Of a DNA stretch of 64,000 nt, positions 30,966 to 39,953 are shown piece by piece. Under the pieces are notes generated by a model. The model saw only the letters and a program-made list of their open reading frames with translations. It was not told where the DNA came from and did not search any database. Position 1 is the stretch's first letter; each line of letters starts with the position of its first letter. Position numbers and translations under genes: made by a program. The stretch spans positions 4,170,347 through 4,234,346 of the forward strand of contig CM039464.1 in assembly GCA_022414725.1 (NCBI GenBank). The letters are read 5' to 3'. Source of the DNA: Microglena sp. YARC. Its lineage: Eukaryota; Chlorophyta; Chlorophyceae; Chlamydomonadales; Chlamydomonadaceae.

Positions 30966-31666
30966 GTTGCCTCTTGCATTAGCGTTGCAAATACATCCTT
31001 GATCGCAGCCGGGATCCTAGTTGCCTTGTAACCTCCATCCAGTACAACCAGAGTGACCTGGCATTTTGCGATCACCATGTCCTTTTCCTCACCGTCGCCA
31101 TTCGTCACAGACTTTAGAATTACCTTGTCCATGACAGCACGAGCGCCAGTGACTCGGCTCACCTCGGCTAACACTCTGAACTTGTCCTTAGATCTAAGCG
31201 GAGCCTTGTATGACAGCCTCATGTCAGTTATTGCCAGCCCTAGGTTTTCTCGTGCATAGGCATCGCAGTCAATACCCAGTCGCTCCAACCCCTCGTGTAT
31301 AGCATGTTGGAAGTAGTTGGCATACACGGCATTGTTCACCACTCCAAATTGATCCAGCTCATAGTCTCTCACACCCATCTCCAAGCAGTACACTCCATCC
31401 ACCCAGCCATCATAAGGACCGATTAGGGGATCGGGCAACGCCCCATCCCGACCGGTAACCGACCCGCTCCCATTCTGTTGGGCACTGCATTGCGACTTCT
31501 GATTCCAGTACAAGCGGCCATAGCGTATGGTGTTGGTGCTGCTGCCGAAAGTGCGGGTGGGCGCGGGATGAGGGGGGCAGGCCGGGGTCATGGGGCGAAT
31601 GTGGCATAGGGTGGCACGACGACTAAGAGCCTGGCTGCCGCATGTTGCTCGTGCGAGGTGCAACAT
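30941..31666 (-). CDS. Hotdog-fold acyl-ACP/acyl-CoA thioesterase, plastid-type, with MITE-derived end
   Basis: The 241-residue protein should release fatty acids from acyl carrier protein or CoA. Residues 90-225 form a single 4HBT hotdog domain with the motif YELDQFGVVNNAVYANYFQH (102-121), whose Asp105 is the expected catalytic residue, and LSYKAPLRSKDKF (151-163). This motif closely resembles plant and algal plastid ALT-type thioesterases. The first 75 residues are Arg/Ser/Thr/Pro-rich with few acids, like a chloroplast transit peptide. The last residues, TTVNGILK, and the stop come from the MITE terminal repeat, so a few native C-terminal residues are replaced; the domain itself seems complete. 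It looks like a host gene, not a viral one. Confidence 0.85.
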   Translation of the reverse strand: MLHLARATCGSQALSRRATLCHIRPMTPACPPHPAPTRTFGSSTNTIRYGRLYWNQKSQCSAQQNGSGSVTGRDGALPDPLIGPYDGWVDGVYCLEMGVRDYELDQFGVVNNAVYANYFQHAIHEGLERLGIDCDAYARENLGLAITDMRLSYKAPLRSKDKFRVLAEVSRVTGARAVMDKVILKSVTNGDGEEKDMVIAKCQVTLVVLDGGYKATRIPAAIKDVFATLMQEATTVNGILK

Positions 31667-31911
31667 GGGGAGGTGGAGATGCGAAGTAAGAGGAAGGTGC
31701 GGTGGGGTCTGTGGCCTGGGGGAGGGAAGGGACGATGGGGAGGTGAAGATGGGAGGGGGGACGCTTCCGAAGCGATAAAGATCGGGGCGGGAATGGGCAG
31801 GGGGGATGGGACGTATTTTAAAGGAAAGGGGGGTTTATATCACAATCTCTCACCAAACATCGGTGGGCATAACATTTATACTCGATTACAAAAAAGAGGT
31901 GCACAAAATAT
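31667..31911. other. G-rich divergent promoter region
   Basis: The upstream side of the thioesterase is purine/G-rich on the plus strand (31670-31830) and separates it from the spliced gene running the other way. No specific site is recognised. Confidence 0.3.
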
Positions 31912-32183
31912 TTGGCAACAACTGTACATCACATTCGACGACCCGAAGGACGCGGCCAGACTTTGCCTGCTGCACACGTCCAAGACAGCAGACGCAGTCA
32001 AGGCGAAGCTCATAGACGTAGACGCACTCTGGAGCAGCAAACGATGGGTGCGTTGCAGATGACCGGACGAGTGCGTCACCTGGTAGACACCGACGTCAGG
32101 ACGCTCGTAGCCAAGAACATGCGAGTGGCACGCGATGCAACCCGACAACACTTGACGCACGTCGACCTCTACCAGTGGCTCAG
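31900..32183 (+). CDS. Likely 5' exon(s) of the spliced gene continuing at 32572
   Basis: Two protein-like stretches adjoin in different frames: QQLYITFDDPKDAARLCLL...LIDVDALWSSKRWV (about 31915-32050) and ALQMTGRVRHLVDTDVRTLV...HVDLYQWLR (about 32050-32183). They imply one frameshift near 32048 or an unrecognised short intron. The second stretch ends exactly at CAG|GTGAGAG, a consensus donor, and joining it to the acceptor before 32572 keeps the frame (LR-WMEGF). The start codon is not identified. There is no domain call. Confidence 0.45.
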
Positions 32184-32627
32184 GTGAGAGTAGAGAGGTG
32201 GCGGGTAAAGTCACAATTCTAAAACACTCTTTGCTATACAATTAAGTATGACTTTACCCACCACTGCTTAAAAACTGACGCAGGTGGATGGAAGGTTTCG
32301 CAACCTGCTTAAAGGTCAAGCACGTACCGCGTGATAGAGAGGTGGCGGGTAAAGTCACAATTCTAATACACTCTTTGCTATATAATTAAGTATGACTTTA
32401 CCCACCACTGCTTAAAAACTGACGCAGGTGGATGGAAGGTTTTGCAACCTGCTTAGAGCTCAAGCACGTACCGCGTGATAGAGAGGTGGCGGGTAAAGTC
32501 ACAATTCTAAAACACTCTTTGCTATATAATTAAGTATGACTTTACCCACCACTGCTTAAAAACTGACGCAGGTGGATGGAAGGTTTCGCAACCTGCTTAG
32601 AGGTCAAGCACGTACCCGCGATTGACG
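32184..32627 (+). repeat. Three 144-bp tandem repeats forming the intron/exon junction
   Basis: GGTGGCGGGT begins units at 32197, 32341 and 32485, exactly 144 bases apart. Each unit holds an inverted repeat (GTGGCGGGTAAAGTCA with TGACTTTACCCACCAC, loop about 34 bases), a CTGAC branch-like site, a GACGCAG|GTGG acceptor (ending 32283, 32427, 32571) and a copy of the first 45 bases of the next exon. The single donor is at 32184. Only the last copy leads into the long open frame. The first two exon copies run into TGA or TAG. Confidence 0.8.
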
Positions 32628-33805
32628 GTGGAGATGACCACACACTGCAAGAGCTCTCGGGTGGCGCTCTCGCCCCGTTGTTTGCGACCGTGGCTCCACC
32701 GACACTGAAGATGACTGTCGAAAGCTACTTTCTAGCTGAGATATACAACGCCAGCTTCGACTACGTGTCCTGCTTCGCCGACCTTCTGGAGCATGCAGGT
32801 CACCGAGTGGACCTCGGCACAAGCTACGCTGCGGTCAGTGCCGCCCGCGTGCACGCGCCGGCTGAGGGCGACGTGGAGGCGACGAGCGAGTTCCTGTTGC
32901 GCGTCCTCAAGGCTCAAGAGCAGCTGGATGCGCTCACCGGAGCTGTCCCTGTCGCCGTCGCTGCCCCTGACAATGTCCCTGTCGCTGCCCCTGTCCCTGT
33001 CGCCGCCACAGACATCCTCAGCGATGTGCCCAGTGCCATGGTGCGCAAGGATCTCATGGATGCTATCGAGCAGCGGGTGATGGCCAACGACGCGAGCGAG
33101 GACGACAAGTTCCTTCTGTACCTGAGCCGCTACTGCTCTGCATGGGGCATCGACCGCGTCGACGAGGAGATCATGCTGGAGAACAAGCCTGGTGCTGTCG
33201 GTTCTCCGAAGGCGCGGCTCCTATTGCGCCTGCTGTGCCCGATCCTGCGCCCGGTGCGCGGCGCCGACGTGCACACGACTGAGCACGTAGGTTTGCTGAA
33301 GATCGTGTTGATCGAGGAGACACTCGCTGCTCTGGTGTTTTCGTCCCCGTTCGACACTACGACCGTCATCCCGAACCTGATGACGGCATTATACACCAAA
33401 CTGAAGGGAACACAGATGTTCAGAGACTACGCAAACACCGCTCGGCTGTTCAGCCAGGCCTCGTGCGGTGTTCGCGACGGGTGGGACCTGCGCAAGGTGT
33501 CCAAGGCGGTTAAGATGATCTTGAACGCCGTGGGTCTGGATATGGTGAGCGTGACGAAGCGGGTGCAGGTTAAGGGCAAGAGAACTCAGGAGGAGAGGAA
33601 CTACTGCCTGTGCCCTGAGAGTGTCTGCCGTATGCTCGAGCTCGTGAAACTTCGTCTTCTGCGCACTGACCTCACGCCGCTCAACACGCACGCCGCCGCT
33701 GCCCTTTCTGGCCACGAGCTGTCCATGTACAGCCACCTGGTTGACGTCGCGTCTCCTGTCGCGTACGTCTTCGAGCCTGACGACGACGAGCCGTCAGGCC
33801 TATAA
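32572..33805 (+). CDS. Unknown protein, main exon of the spliced gene
   Basis: About 410 codons are open, with an ATG at 32576 if unspliced and the acceptor at 32571/32572 if spliced. The N-terminal part is Ala/Val-rich with a Val-Pro/Val-Ala low-complexity run (32945-33010). The C-terminal 200 residues (LLKIVLIEETLAALVFSSPF, GTQMFRDYANTARLF, GWDLRKVSKAVKMILN, then a basic KRVQVKGKRTQEE) are repeated in the paralogue at 34455-34900. The last residues are acidic (EPDDDEPSGL). No family is recognised. The Lys/Arg-rich block suggests nucleic-acid binding, which is inference only. Confidence 0.7.
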
Positions 33806-33837
33806 TAATGGTGTAAACGCGCGTATTGGGATAGCAT

Positions 33838-34250
33838 ATGAGCAGCTCGACAGCGATCATGGCGCACATGACAACCAATGTCGTGTACGCGTTGGTTGAG
33901 CACAAGTTCATTCAGAAGGATGAGATCGTTGCAAGGTGGGCAGGACGTCGAAGCCCGTTGTTCAGCGACTTTCTCAGTACCCGAAAAACTCAAAGATGAT
34001 ATTCGCAATCCACGTACTTAATCCGCGTGCTTGTGTGGAGGCTGAGACTGTCCTGCTCCGGTACCTTCGCGGAGACCCTCGAGTCAAGCCCCGTCGCGAC
34101 GTTGGGTACGAGTACTACCAACTTGACGCGGGTGATGCAGGTGTCGTCTTTCGGGAGACTGCCGTTGTCGTCTTCCAGTACGTGTGGACAGGTGGCGTCG
34201 ACAGCCTTGATTGCGGCACCGAGGACGTGCCACCCGACCCCCCCATCTAG
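33838..34250 (+). pseudogene. T5orf172/GIY-YIG-like viral protein, one frameshift
   Basis: From ATG 33838 the sequence reads VVYALVEHKFIQKDEIVA. One base later in phase (from about 33936) it continues VGRTSKPVVQRLSQYPKNSK, MIFAIHVLNPRACVEAETVLL and GYEYYQL. The order VGRT, RL..YPK.S, a Glu in VEAE and a terminal G.EYY is that of T5orf172-type domains, relatives of GIY-YIG nucleases that are frequent in chloroviruses and other giant viruses. The frame break at GCAAGGTGGG makes this copy interrupted. The rest (PPDPPI) runs into the next gene's start. Confidence 0.65.
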
Positions 34251-34918
34251 CCGTTGTTGAGCGAGAGAAGGAGCGAGAGAAGGAGCGAGAGAAGGAGCGA
34301 GAGAAGGAGCGAGAGAAGACGGTCTCTCGACTGGTCGCCAAGATATTCGAGAACGTCTTGAGGCGCAATACCCCACGTTCCGTGGAGGTACTTGCATCTC
34401 TTCTGTGCCCTGAGCTGCAGCGCCCCTTTTGTGGCGTGCCGTTGCACCCCGATCTTCTGAAGATCGTGTTGATAGAGGAGACACTCTCCGGTCTGGGGTT
34501 TTCGTCCCCGTTCGACACTACGACTGTCATCCCGAACCTGATGACGGTGTTCGACGCCAAGCTCAAGGGAACACAGATGTTCCGCGACTACGCAAACACC
34601 GCTAGGCTGTTCCGCCAGGCCTCGTGCGGCGTTCGCGACGGGTGGGACCTGTGCAAGGTGTCCAAGTCTGTGAAGATGATCTTGAACGCCGTGGGTCTGG
34701 ATATGGTGAGCAAGACCAAGCGCGTGCAGGTCAAAGGCAAGCGCACCAAGGAGGAGATTAACTACCGCCTGTGCCCTGAGAGTGTCTGTCGTATGCTCGA
34801 GCTTGTGAAACTTCGTCTTATGCGCACTGACCTCACGCCGCTCAACGCGCACGCCGCCGCTGCCCTTTCTGGCCACGAGCTGTCCATGTACAACTCTCAG
34901 GGCACAGGCGGTAGTTAA
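34211..34918 (+). CDS. Paralogue of the 32572 gene with a charged repeat leader
   Basis: The 235-codon frame begins with an Arg-Glu-Lys-Glu run coded by a GAGCGAGAGAAG repeat (34260-34318). From residue about 80 it is closely similar to the C-terminal half of the gene at 32572 (LLKIVLIEETLSGLGFSSPF through HELSMY). The first 200 residues of that gene are missing. It ends in NSQGTGGS, where an inverted fragment of the same family begins. It is probably a truncated duplicate; expression is unknown. Confidence 0.6.
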   Translation: MRHRGRATRPPHLAVVEREKEREKEREKEREKEREKTVSRLVAKIFENVLRRNTPRSVEVLASLLCPELQRPFCGVPLHPDLLKIVLIEETLSGLGFSSPFDTTTVIPNLMTVFDAKLKGTQMFRDYANTARLFRQASCGVRDGWDLCKVSKSVKMILNAVGLDMVSKTKRVQVKGKRTKEEINYRLCPESVCRMLELVKLRLMRTDLTPLNAHAAAALSGHELSMYNSQGTGGS

Positions 34919-35150
34919 TCTCCTCCTTGGTGCGCTTGCCCTTGACCTGCACGCGCTTGGTCTCGCTCACCATGTCGATACCACGCGCGCGCAGGTCAAG
35001 GGCAAACGCACCAAGGAGGAGAGGAACTACCGCCTGTGCCCGGAGAGTGTCTCCCGGATGCTGGAGCTCTTGAAACTTCGTCTTCTGCGCACGGACCTCA
35101 CGCCGCCGCCGCTGCCCTTTCGGGTCACGAGCTGTCCATGTACAGCCATA
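34886..35150. repeat. Inverted pair of gene-family fragments
   Basis: Minus-strand bases 34980-34886 code MVSETKRVQVKGKRTKEEIN and YRLCPES. Plus-strand bases 34990-35100 code QVKGKRTKEERNYRLCPES and a SRMLELLKLRLLRTDL block. The same short exon piece thus occurs twice, head to head, directly after the paralogue. This points to fold-back or template-switch duplication. Confidence 0.65.
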
Positions 35151-35182
35151 GTCCATCGGCAAACAACGGATTGTATTCAACA

Positions 35183-35310
35183 AGCGGCGGAGCCCCTTTC
35201 ACCTCTCCCCCCCAGCGGAGGGACCGGGGGCGGCCGGAGGGGAGCCCCCACAAAGGAGTCCGCGAGGAACCGAGCGGGTGGGCGACCGGAGCGGAGCCCA
35301 CAGTTCACAT
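35183..35310. repeat. GC-rich dispersed repeat, copy 1
   Basis: It contains CGGCGGAGCCCCTTTCACCT, a CCGGGGGCGGCCGGAGGGGA block and CACAGTTCACAT. A shorter relative lies at 38681-38752. Copy 1 has an extra 50 bases that repeat the GCGACCGGAGCGGAGCCC phrase. Origin unknown. Confidence 0.7.
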
Positions 35311-35449
35311 CAAGCATTAGACACACTACTACACACTACTGTGTAACTAACTGTCAAGTCTTACACAATGTGTATGCTGTTTGTAAAAGATTCACTGTAA
35401 CACTTGGGCGTTTCCGATGTGTCGTCTCAAGCAGACTTCTGATTGACAA

Positions 35450-35995
35450 CTATGCGGGATTATGAAAGAGGAATCGCGGGACACACGGCGGCACCTGTCG
35501 AGTCGAGTCACAGAGCAACCGACCTCTCGCATCAGGCGGCGGCACCTGTCGAGTCGAGTCACAGAGCGACCGACCTCTCGCATCAAGCGGCGGCACCTGT
35601 CGAGTCGAGACCACTCTCATCAGGCGGCGGCACCTGTCAAGTCGAGTGACAGAGCGACCGACCTCTCGCATCAGGCGGCGGCACCTGACCATAACGCTGG
35701 CGGCGGGGCACTTGTTGTATGTGAGCTGTTTCCGGCATGATCGGTCTGTAATCCACGATCTCAATCTGAGTCCCACTACAACTGTCGGGTCATATCCATA
35801 TGTCGAGACCCCTTTCTTTCCCAACAGAGTGATAAAAAATTTGTCAAAGTGATATGGCAGCGGAACACAATGCTTATGCATGTACTGCAAAAAAGCAATC
35901 CTTAAAATTTTGTAATCCATGTAGGCGCCTGACTTCTTCTCACATTTCTCGAAAAAGGCAGCAATTATGTCGTTTAGTTGTTTTGTTGTCTCCAT
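35450..35995 (-). CDS. Small viral-type protein with a 17-residue repeat tail
   Basis: The first 80 residues (METTKQLNDIIAAFFEKCEK, then YKILRIAFLQYMHKHCVPL and DKFFITLLGKKGV, ending VVVGLRLRSW) look like a compact helical domain. The pattern resembles the winged-helix tail found in D5-type primase-helicases and stand-alone viral proteins, but this is only an impression. After residue about 95 the sequence becomes Arg/Cys/Ser-rich and is made from the 51-bp repeats (35488-35690), so the true C-terminus probably ended earlier and was replaced by repeat DNA. Upstream, 13 bases from the ATG, lies the repeated GACCGGTCAATAAT motif. Confidence 0.55.
   Translation of the reverse strand: METTKQLNDIIAAFFEKCEKKSGAYMDYKILRIAFLQYMHKHCVPLPYHFDKFFITLLGKKGVSTYGYDPTVVVGLRLRSWITDRSCRKQLTYNKCPAASVMVRCRRLMREVGRSVTRLDRCRRLMRVVSTRQVPPLDARGRSLCDSTRQVPPPDARGRLLCDSTRQVPPCVPRFLFHNPA
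35488..35690. repeat. 51-bp tandem repeat, about four copies
   Basis: GGCACCTGTCGAGTCGAGTC units begin near 35491, 35542, 35593, 35630 and 35681. Most are 51 bases, one is 37. A length of 17 codons keeps the minus-strand frame open except at the short unit, where the frame changes. Confidence 0.8.
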
Positions 35996-36007
35996 AATGT
36001 GTAGTTA

Positions 36008-36033
36008 CACACAGACCGGTCAATAATGTTACA
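36008..36033 (-). promoter_or_regulatory. Repeated GACCGGTCAATAAT motif upstream of the 35995 gene
   Basis: CACAGACCGGTCAATAATGT followed by TACAG is matched at 10507-10535 with two changes, where it lies inside the 653-bp element. The core ACCGGT is palindromic and a GTTACA phrase flanks both sides. Its position just upstream of a start codon suggests a promoter element or the end of an unrecognised mobile element. Confidence 0.4.
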
Positions 36034-36035
36034 GC

Positions 36036-36681
36036 TCAAAGCTTTATACAGTTGTTCAATTTGGCCTGAATTTATTTTTTCTCATTGCACCGCATGGGGT
36101 GTCTCGCGCGGTGTGATACCGACGCGTATCTAATACCAATCTGATGTAGATCTAGAACAAATCTAATACGGATCTATCCGAAACTGTCTGTACGTGGTTG
36201 GTGCTAAGGAAGATCGTCTTTTCAGAACCAACAGATGAGGATTGATGTAATCATTTAATTATGTGAGATTGATGTAATAATGTAATAATGTAGTTTTATG
36301 GGCAAAGTAATTCAAGTAGTTAGTTGGCTGCAGTCTGAGAGAGTTGGACAATTATGTTGACATGGCAGACCACAAGACGACGACCAAGACGTCTTCAGAC
36401 GATGATCACCGCGCACAAATCATCTTCTATCAAACGTCGGAACGATGTCCATACTCTTGGGGGAGCACTCATACATGACGGAAACACGGTAAAGTAGTCG
36501 GAAATGTCTAGAGCAAAGCCGCGTCAAAAGCCGCGGAAACGAAAATTTGCGAGGGGTTTTCAAAGGATACAGGCTGGGCGGATTCTCGTCCTTCATCGTC
36601 TCGTATCTTAGTCCTCGAATTAAGTGTAAACAACCATTCTTCAGTGTAAACAACCATCAGCACAGCACACTTCACAAACGA
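36036..36681. other. Intergenic region
   Basis: It contains a few near-repeats of TCTAATAC/ATCTAG between 36120 and 36180 and of GATTGATGTAAT/AATGTAATAATG at 36240-36295. No gene is supported. Upstream ATGs in frame with the next gene exist from 36547, but the F-box start at 36682 is preferred. Confidence 0.4.
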
Positions 36682-38096
36682 ATGAGTTCCTTTGACGAAA
36701 TCAATGAAGATGTATTGGAGATCATTCTATCCAATGCGATTTCGAACGAATCCCACCTCAAACAAGTGCCTCTCGTTTGCGGAAAGTGGAGATGCGTCAC
36801 ACCCCGGTGTGTCACAAGGATCCACCTAAGACATTATAACAGTTTGGAATACGCATTATCACGCATTTGCAGGCTCCAAGAGTTGAAAATCGGTGTCATT
36901 CGGGGGGAATACGTACCCTACCAATCAATGTCGGCTATCGAAGACAAGATCCAAGACATATCGCCGCTGTCCGGACTCACTGCATTGGTTCACCTGGACA
37001 TATCGAACACCTACGTGACCGACATATCGCCACTGTACGGACTCACTTCGTTGACGCACATGAACACGTCGCACACCTACGTGGACGAAGACCTATTATC
37101 ACCGCTTTCCGGACTCACTTCGTTGACACACCTGAACATGTCGCACACACCTCTGTACAACATACCAGCTCTGTCCGGACTCACTTCGTTGATTCACCTG
37201 AACATGGCGCACACACTTGTGACCGACATATCACCACTGGCCGCCCTCACTTCGTTGATTCACCTAGACATTTCGCTAATCCAAGCAGAACTCAAAGACA
37301 TATCACCGCTGTCCGGTCTCACTTCGTTGATTCACCTAGATATTTCGCACCTCACGTACGTGGACGAACACCTATCAGCGATTTCCGGACTCAATGCGTT
37401 GGTTCACCTCAACATTTCGCATATCGGAAAAAACTCGAAGACATATCACAGCTTTCCGGACTCACCGCGTTGGTTCATCTGAACATGGCGTACACACGTG
37501 TGGGCGAACACCTATCACCGCTTTCCGCCCTCACTTCGTTGATTCACCTGAACATGGAGGGCACCGACGTGGAATACCTATCATCTCTGTCCGGTATCAA
37601 TTCGTTGATTCACCTCGACATTTCGCATCTCAAATACAAGCTCGAAGACATCTCACCGGTGTCTGGTATCAATGCGTTGCTTCACCTGAACATGGAGCAC
37701 ACACGTGTACCCTCTATATCACTACTGTCCGGCCTCACTTTGTTGGTTCATCTGAACATGGCGTACACATGTGTGGTCGAAGACCGATTATCGCTGTCCG
37801 GCTTCATTTCGTTTTGTCCCCGGAGCAAGGTGCTCGACATATCACCGCTTTACGCCCTCACTTCGTTGATTCACCTGAACATGAAGGGCACCGACGTGGA
37901 CGACATATCACCGCTGGCAGGACTCACTTCGTTGGTTCACCTGGACATTTCGAACACCGACGTGGACGACATATCACCGCTGGCAGGACTCACTTCGTTG
38001 GTTCACCTGGACATTTCGAACACCGACGTGGACGACATATCACCGCTTTCCGGACTCACTTCGTTGACGTACTTGAAAAATGGATGGAGTGTGTAA
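36682..38096 (+). pseudogene. F-box/leucine-rich-repeat protein, one frameshift
   Basis: The N-terminus MSSFDEINEDVLEIILSNAI...QVPLVCGKWRC is an F-box, the segment that binds Skp1 in SCF ubiquitin ligases. It is followed by about 20 leucine-rich repeats of the form DISPLSGLTSLIHLDISNTYVT, 22-25 residues each, similar to SD22-type or internalin-type repeats. The frame is lost near 37430 (HIGKNSK) and continues one frame over (KKLEDISQLSGL) to the stop at 38096, so a one-base change divides the gene. The last three repeats (37900-38060) are near-identical, a sign of recent expansion. Giant viruses often carry such proteins to target host factors for degradation. Confidence 0.8.
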
Positions 38097-38680
38097 AATT
38101 GTTCAACGGGTCATCCTTAGTAAATGTAGCCGGTATCTACATATGGACTGTGACAAACAGGCGGAAAGCGTGGTCACAGCGGTAGCTTGTCGACTCCTAT
38201 CGATCGATAGTCCGTACATCTGGGACCCAAGCCCCCCCCAAAATATAGTGGGGCTTCACGAATGACTGACCTGCAAGCGTGGCAGCGTGCCAGCACACGG
38301 AGATGGCTCTCGCAAAATACATCGATCGATCAAGACAGTGAGGCTGTCGCGACACAGACCCCAAGGAGGCGGAGGCTGTCGCAAACTACATCGATCGTTC
38401 GATCGTCCATATGGGAACGAAGGCCCCCCCAAAATATAGCGGGAGTCCACAAGACGAACATGGACATGTATGCATGCATGCGTGGCAAAAGGCGCATCTT
38501 CGTCCTCCTCATCCTGTCGCAAACTCCATCGATCATCCATCTGACTCTCCACAATACGAATGACATAAAAGCGACCTCTCTCTCTCTCTCACTGACTCCC
38601 GCTTGTCGAGTGTACATTAATGATGATTGATGCACACGAAAACAGTACTCATCGTCAAGCTGAATGAATACGCACGCAAA

Positions 38681-38752
38681 CGGCGGAGCCCCTTTCACCT
38701 CCCCACAGCGGAGCGACCGGGGGCGACCGGAGGGGAGCCCACAGTTCACATG
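38681..38752. repeat. GC-rich dispersed repeat, copy 2
   Basis: A shorter version of the element at 35183-35310, sharing CGGCGGAGCCCCTTTCACCT, CCGGAGGGGAGCCC and ACAGTTCACAT. Confidence 0.7.
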
Positions 38753-38848
38753 CATGAGAAACACTACTGGATGCACAAGCAAACATACGCACGCACGTGA
38801 TAGGCAAACGGAACGGAGGAAACATGTCGCATCATACTCGGTGCATTA

Positions 38849-38942
38849 GATAGATAGGATATATAGGATAGGATATATAGGATAGGATATATAGGATAGG
38901 ATAGATATATATATATATAGATAGATAGATATGATAGATAGC
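38849..38942. repeat. GGATATATA / GATA microsatellite
   Basis: A run of GGATATATAGGATA units grading into ATATAT and GATAGATA. It is non-coding. Confidence 0.85.
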
Positions 38943-39066
38943 GCACGCACTCTATCACGACACAGGCGGCGGCTTGCGTATCATACTCGTCCATCTGGTA
39001 TCCACGGAGGCTTGCGCATCCTACTCGTCAGTTCGTCCATTTATTCATCTTCACACACACTCGTAG

Positions 39067-39264
39067 ATGGGATGTGAGTTTCGTGACCTCTTTTTGCCTG
39101 CAGTTGTCTTCAACAGAGGAGGAGGTCGAGGGCTGCAAGGAGCTATTTTCAGCGCTTCCAGTCCTGCGCATCAAGTACCACTGGGAGGCCTGGGTCATCG
39201 ATGTCTACACCGAGCTCGCAGCAGCGTTCCCTCTGATATTACACTCGACGGAATACTAAAATGA
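39067..39264 (+). pseudogene. Short gene fragment cut by a transposon end
   Basis: Two frames are open. The one from 39074 (LQLSSTEEEVEGCKELFSAL, then IKYHWEAWVIDVYTELAAAF) looks more like real protein; the other runs into the transposon end and stops with ITLDGILK. Both are interrupted by the type B TIR at 39240, so this is the surviving piece of an unidentified gene. Confidence 0.35.
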
Positions 39265-39655
39265 AACCGCTTTCTGGAGTGTACGGTACACCTTAGGGTG
39301 TAGCAACTGAGCTGCTAGCTGTGGCGGGATTGCTTTTTGCTCCAGGTGACGGTAATGTCCGGTTGAAGTACATGGAGTTGCCGAATTTGGGAGGACCCTC
39401 CAAACAAAACAAGGACAATCTGTCAAAGAGTCCTGGCTGCCAAACTATGGGTACACCATAGTTTGTTGATGGCAGTTTTTTCAGATGGTAGGAAGGAGTT
39501 CGTTGTGAAGAAAGGATCTGTGAAGAAGACGGACTTCGCTGCATTTATTGACTCATTGAGTTTGTGCAATAATTCAGTAGTAATAATGGACAACGCCAGT
39601 ATCCATAAGAACTTGGTCCTCAGAAGCCCCGTAAATATTTGTTACACTCCTCCCA
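39240..39655 (+). mobile_element. Transposon mosaic: type B end plus internal transposase fragment
   Basis: TACACTCGACGGAATACTAA starts at 39240 with TA border and continues as in the right end of the complete element for about 60 bases. Unrelated sequence follows to 39425. From about 39447 to 39655 the DNA again matches the transposase gene (codons for LLMAVFSDGRKEFVVKK to RSPVNICYTPP), in the orientation opposite to what the TIR would predict. The second catalytic Asp is present. It is a rearranged, inactive piece. Confidence 0.8.
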
Positions 39656-39800
39656 GTCCCATCTTTATTGAATAGTCGCAACCAGTCGTCATTGCCATGC
39701 TTGTCACCCACACCGCTTAAAGTACACTTATCCCCAAGCTTGATCCTATTCGCATTCAAGTTGCCAGTTAGATTCTTTTTTTCGAGCCCGTGCATGCCGT
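39656..39800 (-). pseudogene. Fragment duplicated from the fibre-like protein gene at 41486
   Basis: Read on the minus strand the segment codes MHGLEKKNLTGNLNANRIKL and GDKHGNDDWLRLFNKDG, nearly identical to codons 50-97 of the gene at 41486. It is fused head-on to the transposase fragment at CCCAGTCCC. Only this short central part was copied. The flanks are unrelated. Confidence 0.85.
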
Positions 39801-39953
39801 TGTGTCAATCATGATATAGCAACAATGTTAACGCTTTAACGCGCACAATGTGAGACAGCATGAGCGAAGACACTTCTGAACGGGTTTGATCGGTTACAAA
39901 GATTGATGGTCAACTTGTCAAAATCCCAAGGTGTCCATTTTCATCAGATCAAA

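Larger units (their letters stand above)
38097..39066. other. Low-complexity intergenic region
   Basis: About 75 bases around CCCCCCCAAAATATAG occur twice (38185-38258 and 38370-38452). The GC-rich dispersed repeat copy 2 lies at 38681-38752, and a GGATATATAGGATA / GATAGATA microsatellite at 38849-38942. The frames here are short and repeat-driven; no gene is supported. Confidence 0.6.

Noticed and set aside
32197..32628. CRISPR array
   Set aside because: The three units are identical through their whole 144 bases, with no distinct spacers, and lie at a splice junction.
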